Assembly: GCA_016213865.1 (NCBI GenBank)
Contig: JACQZL010000046.1
Coordinates: 1 to 12,596 of the forward strand
Direction: 5' to 3'
Source: Candidatus Rifleibacteriota bacterium
GTDB lineage: Bacteria; UBP17; UBA6191; JACPRK01
DNA: 12,596 bases
The notes under the pieces are model-generated. The model did no database searches. It was given only the letters and a program-made list of their open reading frames with translations, and was not told where the DNA came from. Shown here one piece after another: positions 1-7,329 of this stretch (positions are counted from its first letter, which is position 1; every line of letters starts with the position of its first letter). The position numbers and the translations under genes are program-made.

Positions 1-91
1 TTGCCTGTCACCGGCCACCGCCGGGCGCACCTCTCGGGCGCACTCGGCGATTGACGGTCAGCAGGACAGGGCACTCGTCGCCGGCGTCGCG
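1..91. other. Window edge without a supported gene
   Basis: These bases follow the stop of the minus-strand LtaS-like gene. The only structure seen is a short GC hairpin (CCGGC-CACC-GCCGG at 11-24) without a T-tract, so it is not convincing as a terminator. No coding region is supported. Confidence 0.4.
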
Positions 92-2017
92 CTACGGGTC
101 CGGGGGACAGATCCGGTTCTCCCGGAGCAGGCGGTCGTTGCGATTGATCGCCTGGACGCCCGCGCGCAGTTCATCGAGCTCTCGGGTGCCGGCGTACTGG
201 TCGAGGATGCTGCAGTCCTCGTGCGGGTCGCGGCTCAGGTCGTGCAGGAACTCCGCCCTTGCGCTGCTCTGCTGCTGGACGTACTTGAGCGGGTAGAGGA
301 CCGAGCAGAGATAGGTCGAATCGTACGGTTGAACCAAGGGAATCACCGCCTGCACCGCTCGATCCCCGGGGAGCATGGACCGGCCGAGGAAGTGATGGTC
401 GTCCCGGAGCTGCAGCAAGTCCAGGAGGGTCGGCGCGATGTCTAGCTGGCAATAGGCGGTTTGGCTGACGGTCTGGGGCAGGACTCGGTCTTTCCACACC
501 AGAGCGAAAGGAGTGCGGAAGTTCTCTTCGTAGTACCCCTGTTCGTTGAAGAAGGTCCCGTGTTCTCCGTTGGGAAAGCTGTGATCGCCCGTGACGATGA
601 CCACGCTGTTCGCGAGGTAAGGCCGTCGGCCCAGCTCCTCGAAGAACTCCCCGAGGTATCGGTCCGCCAGGTGGATGGAGTTGGCGAACTGCAGACTGAC
701 CTGCGCCTCCTTCGACCACGTAGGGTGCTCCCACGGCACGCCGGGATAGAGGTACTGCTGGTCGACGGGCACCCGGTCGAACATCATATGGTTGCTGACG
801 GGGCACAGGAGGCAGAAGTACCGCGGGTCGCGAGCGTCCGTTTCGGGCCTGGCTTGCTGGGTGTCGAGCCACTCGAAGTAGCGCCGATAGAGAACGTTGT
901 CCTGGATTCCCCATCCCCAGTGATAGGCCTCCCAGTCCGAGGTTGTGACCCACTCACGGTCCATGCCGTGGACCGCGTCGAAGCCCATGTGCCGCATGAA
1001 GGGCCCGGTGTTTTCGAAGAGCAGGTCGGGGGACCCCTGGAAGTAGTGGGTGTCGTACCCGTGAGCTTTCAGGAGCCGGGGCAGCGCCTTGAGCCGCAAC
1101 TCCGTGAGCTCGTCGAAGACCTTGCTGTACGTACTGGGGATGAGGGAGGCAAGCACGGCCAGGGTCCCGCGCACGGTCTGGACCGAATTGCCATAGAACC
1201 TGTCGACGTGCAGCCCTTGCTGGGCGAAGCGGTTGAAGTTCGGAGTGAACTCGCGTCCCAGCAGGTCGCGGGCGCCCACGAAGTTGGCGTTGAACGACTC
1301 GATCATCACAATGAAGACGTGGGGCCGATCCGGGCTCTGGCCGCGGTCTCGTCCCGACACCGGAACAACCGTCCAGTACGGATAAGGGTCGCTCGCGTCC
1401 GGAAGCGCGCGACCCCAGAACACCCGGTCGATGGCGGTCCGCGCCAAATAGGTTGCGGCGGTGTAGCAGTGAGCAGGTGAGACAACCAATCCGACGAGAA
1501 TCGTGGCGGAAAGTGCCAGGTTGACGACGGGGAAAGCGACTCCAGGCACGCCGGCCATCACCGAAGTACCCAGGCCCACTGCCAGCAGCAGGACGCCACT
1601 CAGGCCGTAGAACATCAGGTAGCCGGTTCCGACACGCCCGCGGACGACCTGGAGACTCTCCCCGCCGAAGAGGTCCGGGGCCATGCTCCGGAGCAGGGCG
1701 TAATCCAGCTTCCGCCTGTTGTGAAACTGGAAGCAACCGAGGACCGCGAAGAAACAGAGGCCGGCCAGGTTTGCCACCCGCAGCATCCAGGGCCAAGGGC
1801 CGAACAGGCAGTCGACGAGCTGGAAGGAGGAGACCACCACGAGCCAGTTCGTGAGCACCCAGACTGCAACCGTCAGCCGAGAGGTCCTGTCCAGGCTCCG
1901 GTATCGCGGATCGAAGTAGCACCCGGCCAGGAACCAGGACTGCAGCGCCAGACCGAGTAGTCCGGCAGAGGACACGGTTTGCGAGAGCATGGAAAGCACG
2001 TCGGGCGAGGCTAGCAC
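92..2017 (-). CDS. LTA synthase-like membrane sulfatase-family protein (phosphoglycerol transferase type)
   Basis: 641 residues. About five hydrophobic segments lie in the first 185 residues (roughly 16-36, 48-72, 77-98, 132-156, 160-185). A sulfatase/alkaline-phosphatase-fold domain follows from about residue 232. Visible active-site features are the metal-ligand Glu240 in VFIVMIESF, the TPNFNRFAQQGL stretch, the probable nucleophile Thr281 in QTVRGT, and Asp478-His479 in VTGDHS. This order matches LtaS and MdoB-like phosphoglycerol transferases, which move glycerol-phosphate from phosphatidylglycerol onto an acceptor outside the cytoplasmic membrane. The start is GTG at 2017, preceded at 8 bases by GGAAG on the minus strand; an internal ATG (codon 10, at 1990) is the alternative. 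The gene is divergent from the glycan genes, so it may decorate their product, but that is inference. The acceptor is unknown, and a phosphoethanolamine transferase or true sulfatase cannot be fully excluded. Confidence 0.88.
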   Translation of the reverse strand: MLASPDVLSMLSQTVSSAGLLGLALQSWFLAGCYFDPRYRSLDRTSRLTVAVWVLTNWLVVVSSFQLVDCLFGPWPWMLRVANLAGLCFFAVLGCFQFHNRRKLDYALLRSMAPDLFGGESLQVVRGRVGTGYLMFYGLSGVLLLAVGLGTSVMAGVPGVAFPVVNLALSATILVGLVVSPAHCYTAATYLARTAIDRVFWGRALPDASDPYPYWTVVPVSGRDRGQSPDRPHVFIVMIESFNANFVGARDLLGREFTPNFNRFAQQGLHVDRFYGNSVQTVRGTLAVLASLIPSTYSKVFDELTELRLKALPRLLKAHGYDTHYFQGSPDLLFENTGPFMRHMGFDAVHGMDREWVTTSDWEAYHWGWGIQDNVLYRRYFEWLDTQQARPETDARDPRYFCLLCPVSNHMMFDRVPVDQQYLYPGVPWEHPTWSKEAQVSLQFANSIHLADRYLGEFFEELGRRPYLANSVVIVTGDHSFPNGEHGTFFNEQGYYEENFRTPFALVWKDRVLPQTVSQTAYCQLDIAPTLLDLLQLRDDHHFLGRSMLPGDRAVQAVIPLVQPYDSTYLCSVLYPLKYVQQQSSARAEFLHDLSRDPHEDCSILDQYAGTRELDELRAGVQAINRNDRLLRENRICPPDP

Positions 2018-2052
2018 GGCATGAGCTTCCGATCCATCTCACGCGCCAGCCA

Positions 2053-2070
2053 GGGGTGCGCGCGCACCCC
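2053..2070. repeat. 18-bp perfect palindrome upstream of LtaS-like gene
   Basis: GGGGTGCGCGCGCACCCC equals its own reverse complement. Its near edge lies 35 bases upstream of the GTG start of the minus-strand LtaS-like gene. The centre is alternating purine-pyrimidine (TGCGCGCGCA). It could be a dimeric-repressor operator, but no family is recognised and a chance GC-rich palindrome is possible. Confidence 0.5.
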
Positions 2071-2131
2071 CATGCCGGGAGCGATGCTGGGAACTGGGGA
2101 GCCGCTTCACTGCGTTGGGCTTGTCAAGACG

Positions 2132-2203
2132 GTAGCGCGGGCCCTTGTGGCCCGCTCGGGGCGAGTCGCCGCTCCACAAGCGGGGGACAAGCCCCCGCGC
2201 TAC
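2132..2203. repeat. Nested palindrome: two facing hairpins with matching CTTGT loops
   Basis: Two 25-base arms (2132-2156 and 2179-2203) are inverted copies of each other. Each arm is itself a hairpin with a 7-bp stem and 5-base loop: GCGGGCC-CTTGT-GGCCCGC at 2137-2155, and GCGGGGG-ACAAG-CCCCCGC at 2180-2198 (loop CTTGT when read on the other strand). The arms differ only at four positions, two on each side of the stem, and those changes keep the pairing. This resembles REP/BIME-type dispersed elements. Any role (transcript end, mRNA stability, remnant of a REP-associated transposase) is inference. Confidence 0.75.
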
Positions 2204-2233
2204 AGCCGATGAAGACAACTGCCCGTCGTGTCG

Positions 2234-2285
2234 CCATGATCCAGCGTCGCTCCCCCCATGCCGCGGGAGCGTCCTCGGATCATGG
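2234..2285. repeat. 52-base interrupted palindrome
   Basis: Outer arms CCATGATCC (2234-2242) and GGATCATGG (2277-2285) are perfectly complementary. Inner arms GCTCCC (2249-2254) and GGGAGC (2265-2270) pair as well. They are separated from the outer arms by exactly six unpaired bases on each side, giving a symmetric hairpin with a 6x6 internal loop. It could be a REP-like element or a structured RNA end; no known family is recognised. Confidence 0.6.
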
Positions 2286-2298
2286 GGCAGAGAGGACC

Positions 2299-2387
2299 AA
2301 ACGCAAAGCCGCCAGGACGCAAAGACGCCAGGAAATGCTGATGAATAGGACCTTCCTTGCGTCCTTGGGCCTTCGCGTCCTTGCGTT
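2299..2387. repeat. 'ACGCAAAG' imperfect inverted repeat with 16-bp tandem unit
   Basis: The left arm (about 2300-2334) and right arm (about 2353-2387) are imperfect inverted copies, around three quarters matching by eye, rich in CGCAAAG/CTTTGCG-like words. The left arm holds two adjacent 16-base units, ACGCAAAGCCGCCAGG (2301-2316) and ACGCAAAGACGCCAGG (2317-2332), with one difference. The style resembles the element at 7330-7427 and the 'accacgaagacacaaagg' dispersed repeats common between genes in environmental genomes. No transposase is present. Confidence 0.65.
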
Positions 2388-2484
2388 GAAGAGAGGCCCC
2401 GTGGCCATTCGACGATACGGCTTCCCACGTTTCAGGGACGCACCCCATGCCGCAAAGCCCTATCGGGCACCGGGCCCGATGGTG

Positions 2485-2490
2485 TATCCT
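2485..2490 (+). promoter_or_regulatory. Possible -10 box (TATCCT) ahead of the glycan genes
   Basis: TATCCT, preceded by TG, matches four of six bases of the sigma-70 -10 consensus. It lies 7 bases before the ATG at 2498, which would imply a leaderless or nearly leaderless transcript. No credible -35 box is seen at the usual distance. Weak evidence only. Confidence 0.2.
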
Positions 2491-2497
2491 CGCACAG

Positions 2498-2857
2498 ATG
2501 CACGGTCCATGGGAGTCACCCCGCATCGTGGGGGAAGCGGCGGGGGCAGCGGCTTCGAGCTCGGCGCCCCTTCGCGCCAGGCTCGAGGTGAGAGGGCGCG
2601 GCTTCGCTCGTGACGGGCGGCGGGTTCGGATCCAGGGCGTGACGTACGGTCCATTCGCGCCCGACGGTTAGGGGTATCCTTTCCCGGCGCCCTCGCGGCT
2701 GACCGCCGATTTCGCGCTGATGCGAGAGGCCCACATCAATGCCATCCGGGTCTACAACGCCCCGCCGGGACGGGTCCTCGCGGCGGCCGAGGAGCACGGC
2801 ATCGGGGTCCATCTGGACGTGCCATGGAGCAAGCACCTCTGCTTCCTCGGCAGCCCA
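2498..2857 (+). pseudogene. Broken N-terminal part of a clan GH-A (GH2-like) glycoside hydrolase
   Basis: From ATG 2498 the frame reads into LEVRGRGFARDGRRV and GVTYGPFAPDG, then meets TAG at 2669-2671. It continues in the same frame with GYPFPAPSRLTADFALM, INAIRVYNAPP and VHLDVPWSKHLCFLGSP. This is the start of a (beta/alpha)8 barrel of the GH2/GH5 kind. Around 2851-2857 the homology moves to the next frame, as expected if one base were missing near the CCC run at 2854-2856. The rest of the barrel is the first ~205 residues of the 2824-6114 frame. A single GAG or AAG to TAG change would explain the stop. Either this is a decayed gene or the assembly has two errors within 190 bases; the second cause is possible because the frameshift sits at a short C run. 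The true start could also lie upstream at 2447. Confidence 0.7.
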
Positions 2858-5800
2858 AGGCGCAGGCGGAGGCAAGGGGCGTGGTCCGGGCCGCCGCCGA
2901 GCGCGCGAAGGGACGGCCCGGCATCCTCGCGTACAGCATCGGAAACGAGATCTCGCCGTCCATCATCCGCTGGCATGGCACTCGACGCGTCGAGCGCTTC
3001 CTCGCCGAACTGGCCGACGTGGTGAGGCAGACGGACCCGGAAGCCCTCGTGACCTACGGCAACTACCCGTCGACCGAGTACCTCGACCTTCCGTTCGTCG
3101 ATTTCTACACGTTCAACGTCTACCTCCACGACCGCGAGACCTTCCGCCGCTACCTTGTGCACCTGCTCAACCTGGCGGGCGAGAAGCCGCTGGTCCTCGG
3201 CGAGCTGGGGATGGACACGCTGCGCCACGGAGAGGACGAGCAGGCACGCTTCTTGACCGGCCACACGAAGGAGGCCGCCCTCCTCGGCACGGCCGGGACG
3301 TACGTCTTCTCGTGGACCGACGACTGGTACACGGGCGGCACCCAGATTCAGGACTGGGCCTTCGGGATCACGGATCGCCACAGATCGCCACGAGCTTCGT
3401 ATCACCGGCTGGGCGAGCTGCACGGCTCGGCGGCGGCGAGGCTGCTGGAACGGCCGACGCGGGTCTCGGTGGTCGTCTGCTCCCATAACGGGGGGCCCAC
3501 TCTGGAGCAGTGTCTGAGCTCGTTGACGGCACTCGACTACCCGAGCTTCGAGCTCATCGTCGTCGACGACGGCTCCACGGACAACACGCGCGAAATCTGT
3601 GCCCGCTTTCCCGGAGTGCGAGCCATCCACCAATCGAACCAGGGGCTGAGCACCGCTCGAAACGTCGGACTCGCTGCCAGCACGGGAAGCGTCGTCGCCT
3701 ACACCGATTCCGATTGCTTCGTCGACTCTCAGTGGCTCACGCACCTTGTCCATCAGCTCGAGAGGACAGGGGCCGCAGGGGTCGGAGGACCGAACCTCAC
3801 CCCCCGCGACGGCTGGGTGGCAGCTTGCGTCGCGGTCTCGCCCGGCCAGCCGACGCACGTCCTCGAGACCGAAGAGCTGGCCGAGCACATCCCTGGCTGC
3901 AACATGGCCTTTCGACGCGAGGTCCTGGAGGCAGTGGGCGGATTCGACGCGAGGTTCAGGGCCGCGGGCGACGACGTCGACGTCTGCTGGCGAGTCCAGG
4001 AGGCCGGCCACCGGATCGTGTTCGCGCCTGGGGCCTTCGTCTGGCATCACCGGCGCCACACCGCCGCGGCCTATCTTGCGCAGCAGTCGGGTTACGGCCG
4101 CGCGGAGGCGCTGCTCCGATTCAAGCATCCGGACCGGTTCAACAGGCTGGGCGCGGGCAAGTGGCGCGGCGTGGTGTACGGCGCGAGCCAGGCGCCCTCC
4201 GTCTCCGGAGAACCCGTGGTCTTTCGCGGCCGACTGGGGGCGGGGCTCTTCCAGTGCGTGTACCAACAGGGGCCACAGCACTGGATGATGCTGCCGTCGA
4301 CGCTGGAGTGGCACTTCGGGATCGCGATGCTGGCGCTGTGGGGCCTCGCGTGGCCCGGCGCCTGGTCCGCGGCGGCCGCCGCCTGGCTTCTCTCGCTCGC
4401 CGTGGCGGGCCTGCAAGCCGTGCAAGCGCCGCTCGAGCCGAAGCACGACAGCCTCGCCGCGAGGGTGCTCATCGCGGCCCTCAGCTATGCCCAGCCGCTC
4501 GCGCGCTCCTTTAGCCGTTACAAGACCAGTTACTGGGAACGCGGCGTCCCCCAGGCGCCGGCCCGAAGGGGTGAGCGGCCTCGGCTGCCGCTGACCGGCA
4601 AGCAGACCGTCGCCTACTGGAGCGAGCGCGGCCGCGAGCGCGTCGAGCTCCTCGAAACGGTGGCCGCTCGCCTGACCGAGCGGCGATGGACCGTCCTCGT
4701 CGACGAGGGGTGGTCGACCTGGGGCCTCGCGATTCGCGGGCACCCGTGGACGACGATCCGAGTCCGTAGCGTGCAAGAGGACTTCGAGCACGGCAAGAAG
4801 CTGGTGCGCGTCCTGTACGAACTGCACCCCAACGCATCTTTTAGGTTGCTCTTTTTCTGCGCTTTGCTGACGAGCTCGTTTGGCCTGGTCGCACCCGGCC
4901 ATACGCTGGAGGTCGAATCGCTTTCGATGGTCCACGAGGCACTCGCAATGCTGCGCGTCATCGTCGCGTTCGGCCGCGAGGACCACGAGCAGAGGCGTTT
5001 TCGGGCGCAGGCAGAGGACGCTGTCAAGGCAAGGGTCGAGCTCATGTTCAAGCAGGCCCTCTTCTCGTTGACCATCAACTCGACGACCGCCCTCGGGACC
5101 GCGCTGATCCTGGCCTACGGATCCCACCTCGTCCTGGGTGGGCGGATGACGGTGGGCGAGCTCACCGTCGTGCTCGCGTACATCGCCCAGATCTACAATC
5201 CGTTGCAGAGAATCAGCAACATCGTGGCCTCCCTGCAGGAGCTGCGCATCTCCCTCGAGAGGACCTTCGGACTGCTCGAGGCGCAGCCGCGCATCATGGA
5301 CCGTCCCGACGCCGTCGACCTCGGAACGGTCCGCGGGGCCCTGGCGTTCGAGGGGGTGGGCTTCGACTATCCTGGCCGCGAGCGCACGCTCGAGGAGGTG
5401 TCGTTCGTCGTGAAGCCGGGCCAGGTCGTGGCGATCGTCGGTCCGACGGGCGCCGGCAAGACGACGCTGGCCAGCCTCCTTCCCCGGTTCTACGAAGCCG
5501 CGCGCGGCAGGATCCTCGTCGACGGGCTCGACACGCGCAGGCACACGATGCGCTCGCTGCGAGCGCAGATCAGCGTCGTGCTCCAGGAACCGCTGCTCTT
5601 CTCCACGAGCGTCGCCGAGAACATCCGCTACGGCCGGCTCGACGCGAGCTTCGACGAGATCGTCGAGGCGGCGAAGGCGGCCAACGCCCACGAGTTCATC
5701 GCAACCCTGCCCGGGCAGTACGAGACGGTCCTGGGCGAGCGAGGCGCGCGCCTCTCCGGCGGCGAGCGCCAGCGGATCTCGCTGGCCCGGGCGTTTCTGA

Positions 5801-6114
5801 AGGGTGCGCCCATTCTCATCCTCGATGAGCCGACGGCTTCGGTCGACGTCAGGACGGAGTCGGTCATCCTCGACGCGCTCGATCGGCTGATGGCCGGGCG
5901 AACCACGCTGATCATCGCCCATCGTCTCTCGACCATCCGGAGTGCGGACCTCGTCCTGGTGCTCGATCGAGGCCGGCTCGTGCAGCAGGGCTCGCCAGAG
6001 GCTCTCCTCGGTCGCAACGGTCTCTTCAAGCAGCTCCACGACCTCCAGAACGCAGGTCCGGGGCGAGAGGTCCCGACAGCGATGGAGGTGCAAGCGCTCG
6101 GTGTCCCGGCGTGA
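2824..6114 (+). CDS. GH remnant - GT2 glycosyltransferase - truncated ABC exporter fusion
   Basis: 1096 residues in one open frame. (1) Residues ~10-205 are the rear of a GH-A barrel: probable acid/base Glu42 in YSIGNE, nucleophile Glu127 in LVLGELG, then VFSWTDDWYTGG. (2) Residues 214 to ~480 are a GT2 domain: VSVVVCSHNGG, VVDDGS with Asp248-Asp249, TDSD at 294-297, GDDVDVCWR near 382-389. Membrane segments follow at ~497-535, and a region at ~600-670 that often trails such GTs. (3) From ~residue 698 it is an ABC exporter: MVHEAL, VAFGREDHEQRRF, the last two membrane helices (~745-800), then the ATPase with Walker A GPTGAGKTT (873), Q-loop LQEP, signature LSGGE (977), Walker B ILILDEP (997) and His1033. 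A complete half-exporter has six helices; at least three are absent here, so transport is doubtful, while GT2 and the ATPase look intact. The ATG at 2824 merely follows the frameshift and is out of frame with the original hydrolase. Confidence 0.8.
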   Translation: MEQAPLLPRQPKAQAEARGVVRAAAERAKGRPGILAYSIGNEISPSIIRWHGTRRVERFLAELADVVRQTDPEALVTYGNYPSTEYLDLPFVDFYTFNVYLHDRETFRRYLVHLLNLAGEKPLVLGELGMDTLRHGEDEQARFLTGHTKEAALLGTAGTYVFSWTDDWYTGGTQIQDWAFGITDRHRSPRASYHRLGELHGSAAARLLERPTRVSVVVCSHNGGPTLEQCLSSLTALDYPSFELIVVDDGSTDNTREICARFPGVRAIHQSNQGLSTARNVGLAASTGSVVAYTDSDCFVDSQWLTHLVHQLERTGAAGVGGPNLTPRDGWVAACVAVSPGQPTHVLETEELAEHIPGCNMAFRREVLEAVGGFDARFRAAGDDVDVCWRVQEAGHRIVFAPGAFVWHHRRHTAAAYLAQQSGYGRAEALLRFKHPDRFNRLGAGKWRGVVYGASQAPSVSGEPVVFRGRLGAGLFQCVYQQGPQHWMMLPSTLEWHFGIAMLALWGLAWPGAWSAAAAAWLLSLAVAGLQAVQAPLEPKHDSLAARVLIAALSYAQPLARSFSRYKTSYWERGVPQAPARRGERPRLPLTGKQTVAYWSERGRERVELLETVAARLTERRWTVLVDEGWSTWGLAIRGHPWTTIRVRSVQEDFEHGKKLVRVLYELHPNASFRLLFFCALLTSSFGLVAPGHTLEVESLSMVHEALAMLRVIVAFGREDHEQRRFRAQAEDAVKARVELMFKQALFSLTINSTTALGTALILAYGSHLVLGGRMTVGELTVVLAYIAQIYNPLQRISNIVASLQELRISLERTFGLLEAQPRIMDRPDAVDLGTVRGALAFEGVGFDYPGRERTLEEVSFVVKPGQVVAIVGPTGAGKTTLASLLPRFYEAARGRILVDGLDTRRHTMRSLRAQISVVLQEPLLFSTSVAENIRYGRLDASFDEIVEAAKAANAHEFIATLPGQYETVLGERGARLSGGERQRISLARAFLKGAPILILDEPTASVDVRTESVILDALDRLMAGRTTLIIAHRLSTIRSADLVLVLDRGRLVQQGSPEALLGRNGLFKQLHDLQNAGPGREVPTAMEVQALGVPA

Positions 6115-6120
6115 TGCGAG

Positions 6121-7299
6121 ATGAAGACCCGAGGTAACAGGAAGCTCGTCGTGCTCGGCCTGCTGAGCAAGGCGCCGGTGGGCGGGGTCGTCTGGCAGAC
6201 GGCCCACTATCTGGTCGGTCTGCAGCGGCTGGGCTTCGACGTCTACTACGTGGAGGCGCACTCGAGTCGTCCGTCGGGTCTTCTGGCCACGGAGGCGGAC
6301 GGGGACGGTTCGGCCAAGGCCGCGGCGTGCATCGACGGCTTCATGCGACGCTTCGGTCTCGCCGATCGCTGGGCCTACCACGCGCTCCACGCCGGCGGGC
6401 AATGCTACGGACTGAGCCGGCTCGAACTGACGCGGCTCTACGCGTCGGCCGAGCTGATCCTCAACCTGCACGGCGGGACCTTGCCCTTGCCGGAGCACTG
6501 CGCGACCGGACGTCTCGTCTACGTCGAGACCGATCCCGTCGAGGTGCAGGTGCAGCTCGCCCGGGGCTGCCAGTCGACGATCGACTTCCTTTCGGCTCAC
6601 TGCGCGTTCTTCTCCTTCGGCGAGAACCTCGGCCGGCCGGGCTGCCTCGTGCCCGAGAGCACGAGGTTCAAGTTCCAGCCCACGCGCCAGCCCGTCGTGC
6701 TCGACTTCTGGGAGGGCCCCGAGCCGCTCGCGCGGCCCGTGTTCACCAGCATTGGGAACTGGCGTCAGACCAACAGGGACCTCGAGCTCGGCGGAGAGAC
6801 CTATCGCTGGAGCAAGCATCACGAGTTCCTCAAGTTCCTGGAGCTCCCGGCCAGGACGGGAGCGCAGTTCGAGCTGGCCCTGAGCCGATGCCCGGACGAC
6901 GAACGCGCGATGCTCCAGGCCCGTGGCTTTGGGGTCTCGAAAGCCCTCGACTTCACGCTCGATCCCGACGAGTACCGGCGGTTCATTCGCCGGTCACTCG
7001 GTGAGTTCACGGTAGCCAAGGACCAAAACGTGCGCCTTCGAAGCGGCTGGTTCAGCGACCGCAGCGCAACTTATCTCGCGGCCGGCCGGCCCGTCATCAC
7101 GCAGGACACGGGCTTCGGCGACGTGCTGCCGACAGGCCAGGGGCTCTTCGCGTTCAAGGACCTCGACGAGATCGAGGTTGCCGTCCGGCGCGTGAGCGCC
7201 GACCATGAAAACCAGAGCCGGGCCGCCAAGGAGCTCGCGCGCGAGTACTTCTCCGCCGAGAAGGTCCTGGCGAGCATGCTGGCGAGGATCGGCATTTAG
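6121..7299 (+). CDS. GT-B fold glycosyltransferase-like protein
   Basis: 392 residues, no signal peptide or membrane segment, so probably cytoplasmic. The N-terminal stretch GVVWQTAHYLVGLQRLGFDVYYVE is the Rossmann-type opening of a GT-B enzyme (first strand and helix that hold the acceptor side). The C-terminal half contains RSGWFSDRSATYLAAGRPVI from residue 307, then TQDTGFGDVLPTGQGLFAF, which matches the nucleotide-sugar-binding half of GT4/GT1-like proteins. The classical E-x7-E pair is not obvious, so catalysis is inferred from fold only. It starts 6 bases after the fusion gene's stop with no clear Shine-Dalgarno, which suggests translational coupling. The ATG at 6114 overlapping that stop closes after seven codons and was not used. 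Donor and acceptor are unknown. Confidence 0.8.
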   Translation: MKTRGNRKLVVLGLLSKAPVGGVVWQTAHYLVGLQRLGFDVYYVEAHSSRPSGLLATEADGDGSAKAAACIDGFMRRFGLADRWAYHALHAGGQCYGLSRLELTRLYASAELILNLHGGTLPLPEHCATGRLVYVETDPVEVQVQLARGCQSTIDFLSAHCAFFSFGENLGRPGCLVPESTRFKFQPTRQPVVLDFWEGPEPLARPVFTSIGNWRQTNRDLELGGETYRWSKHHEFLKFLELPARTGAQFELALSRCPDDERAMLQARGFGVSKALDFTLDPDEYRRFIRRSLGEFTVAKDQNVRLRSGWFSDRSATYLAAGRPVITQDTGFGDVLPTGQGLFAFKDLDEIEVAVRRVSADHENQSRAAKELAREYFSAEKVLASMLARIGI

Positions 7300-7329
7300 T
7301 CGAGCGTTTCCAAGGAAGCACGCTTGAGC

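Larger units (their letters stand above)
2018..2497. other. Intergenic repeat cluster between divergent genes
   Basis: A 480-base stretch with no credible gene lies between the minus-strand LtaS-like gene and the plus-strand glycan genes. It should hold the promoters for both directions. It contains an 18-bp perfect palindrome (2053-2070) and three successive inverted-repeat elements (2132-2203, 2234-2285, 2299-2387), listed separately. Short open frames here run through the repeats, differ on every strand and show no family resemblance, so they are not called. From 2388 to 2484 nothing is recognised. Confidence 0.7.

Noticed and set aside
11..24. GC hairpin as a terminator for the LtaS-like gene
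   Set aside because: The stem is only 5 bp and has no following T-tract on the relevant strand.
461..1480. Plus-strand open frame of 339 codons
   Set aside because: It is a shadow of the LtaS-like gene, which has catalytic motifs and membrane segments on the other strand.
2122..2127. Perfect -35 box (TTGACA on the minus strand) upstream of the LtaS-like gene
   Set aside because: No acceptable -10 box 15-18 bases downstream on that strand, so it was not called a promoter.
2299..2387. CRISPR-like array
   Set aside because: There are only two adjacent 16-base units with no spacers, and the element is palindromic overall, so it is an inverted-repeat element.
2056..2613. Small open frames in the 2018-2497 gap
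   Set aside because: They run through palindromic repeats, differ on every strand and show no ribosome site or family similarity.
2752..6822. Very long open frame (1356 codons) on the minus strand
   Set aside because: It lies antisense to the GT2/ABC and GT-B genes, whose motifs are clear. The translation is a charged, low-complexity Arg/Glu/Asp/Val-rich string with no family resemblance, as expected opposite GC-rich codons.
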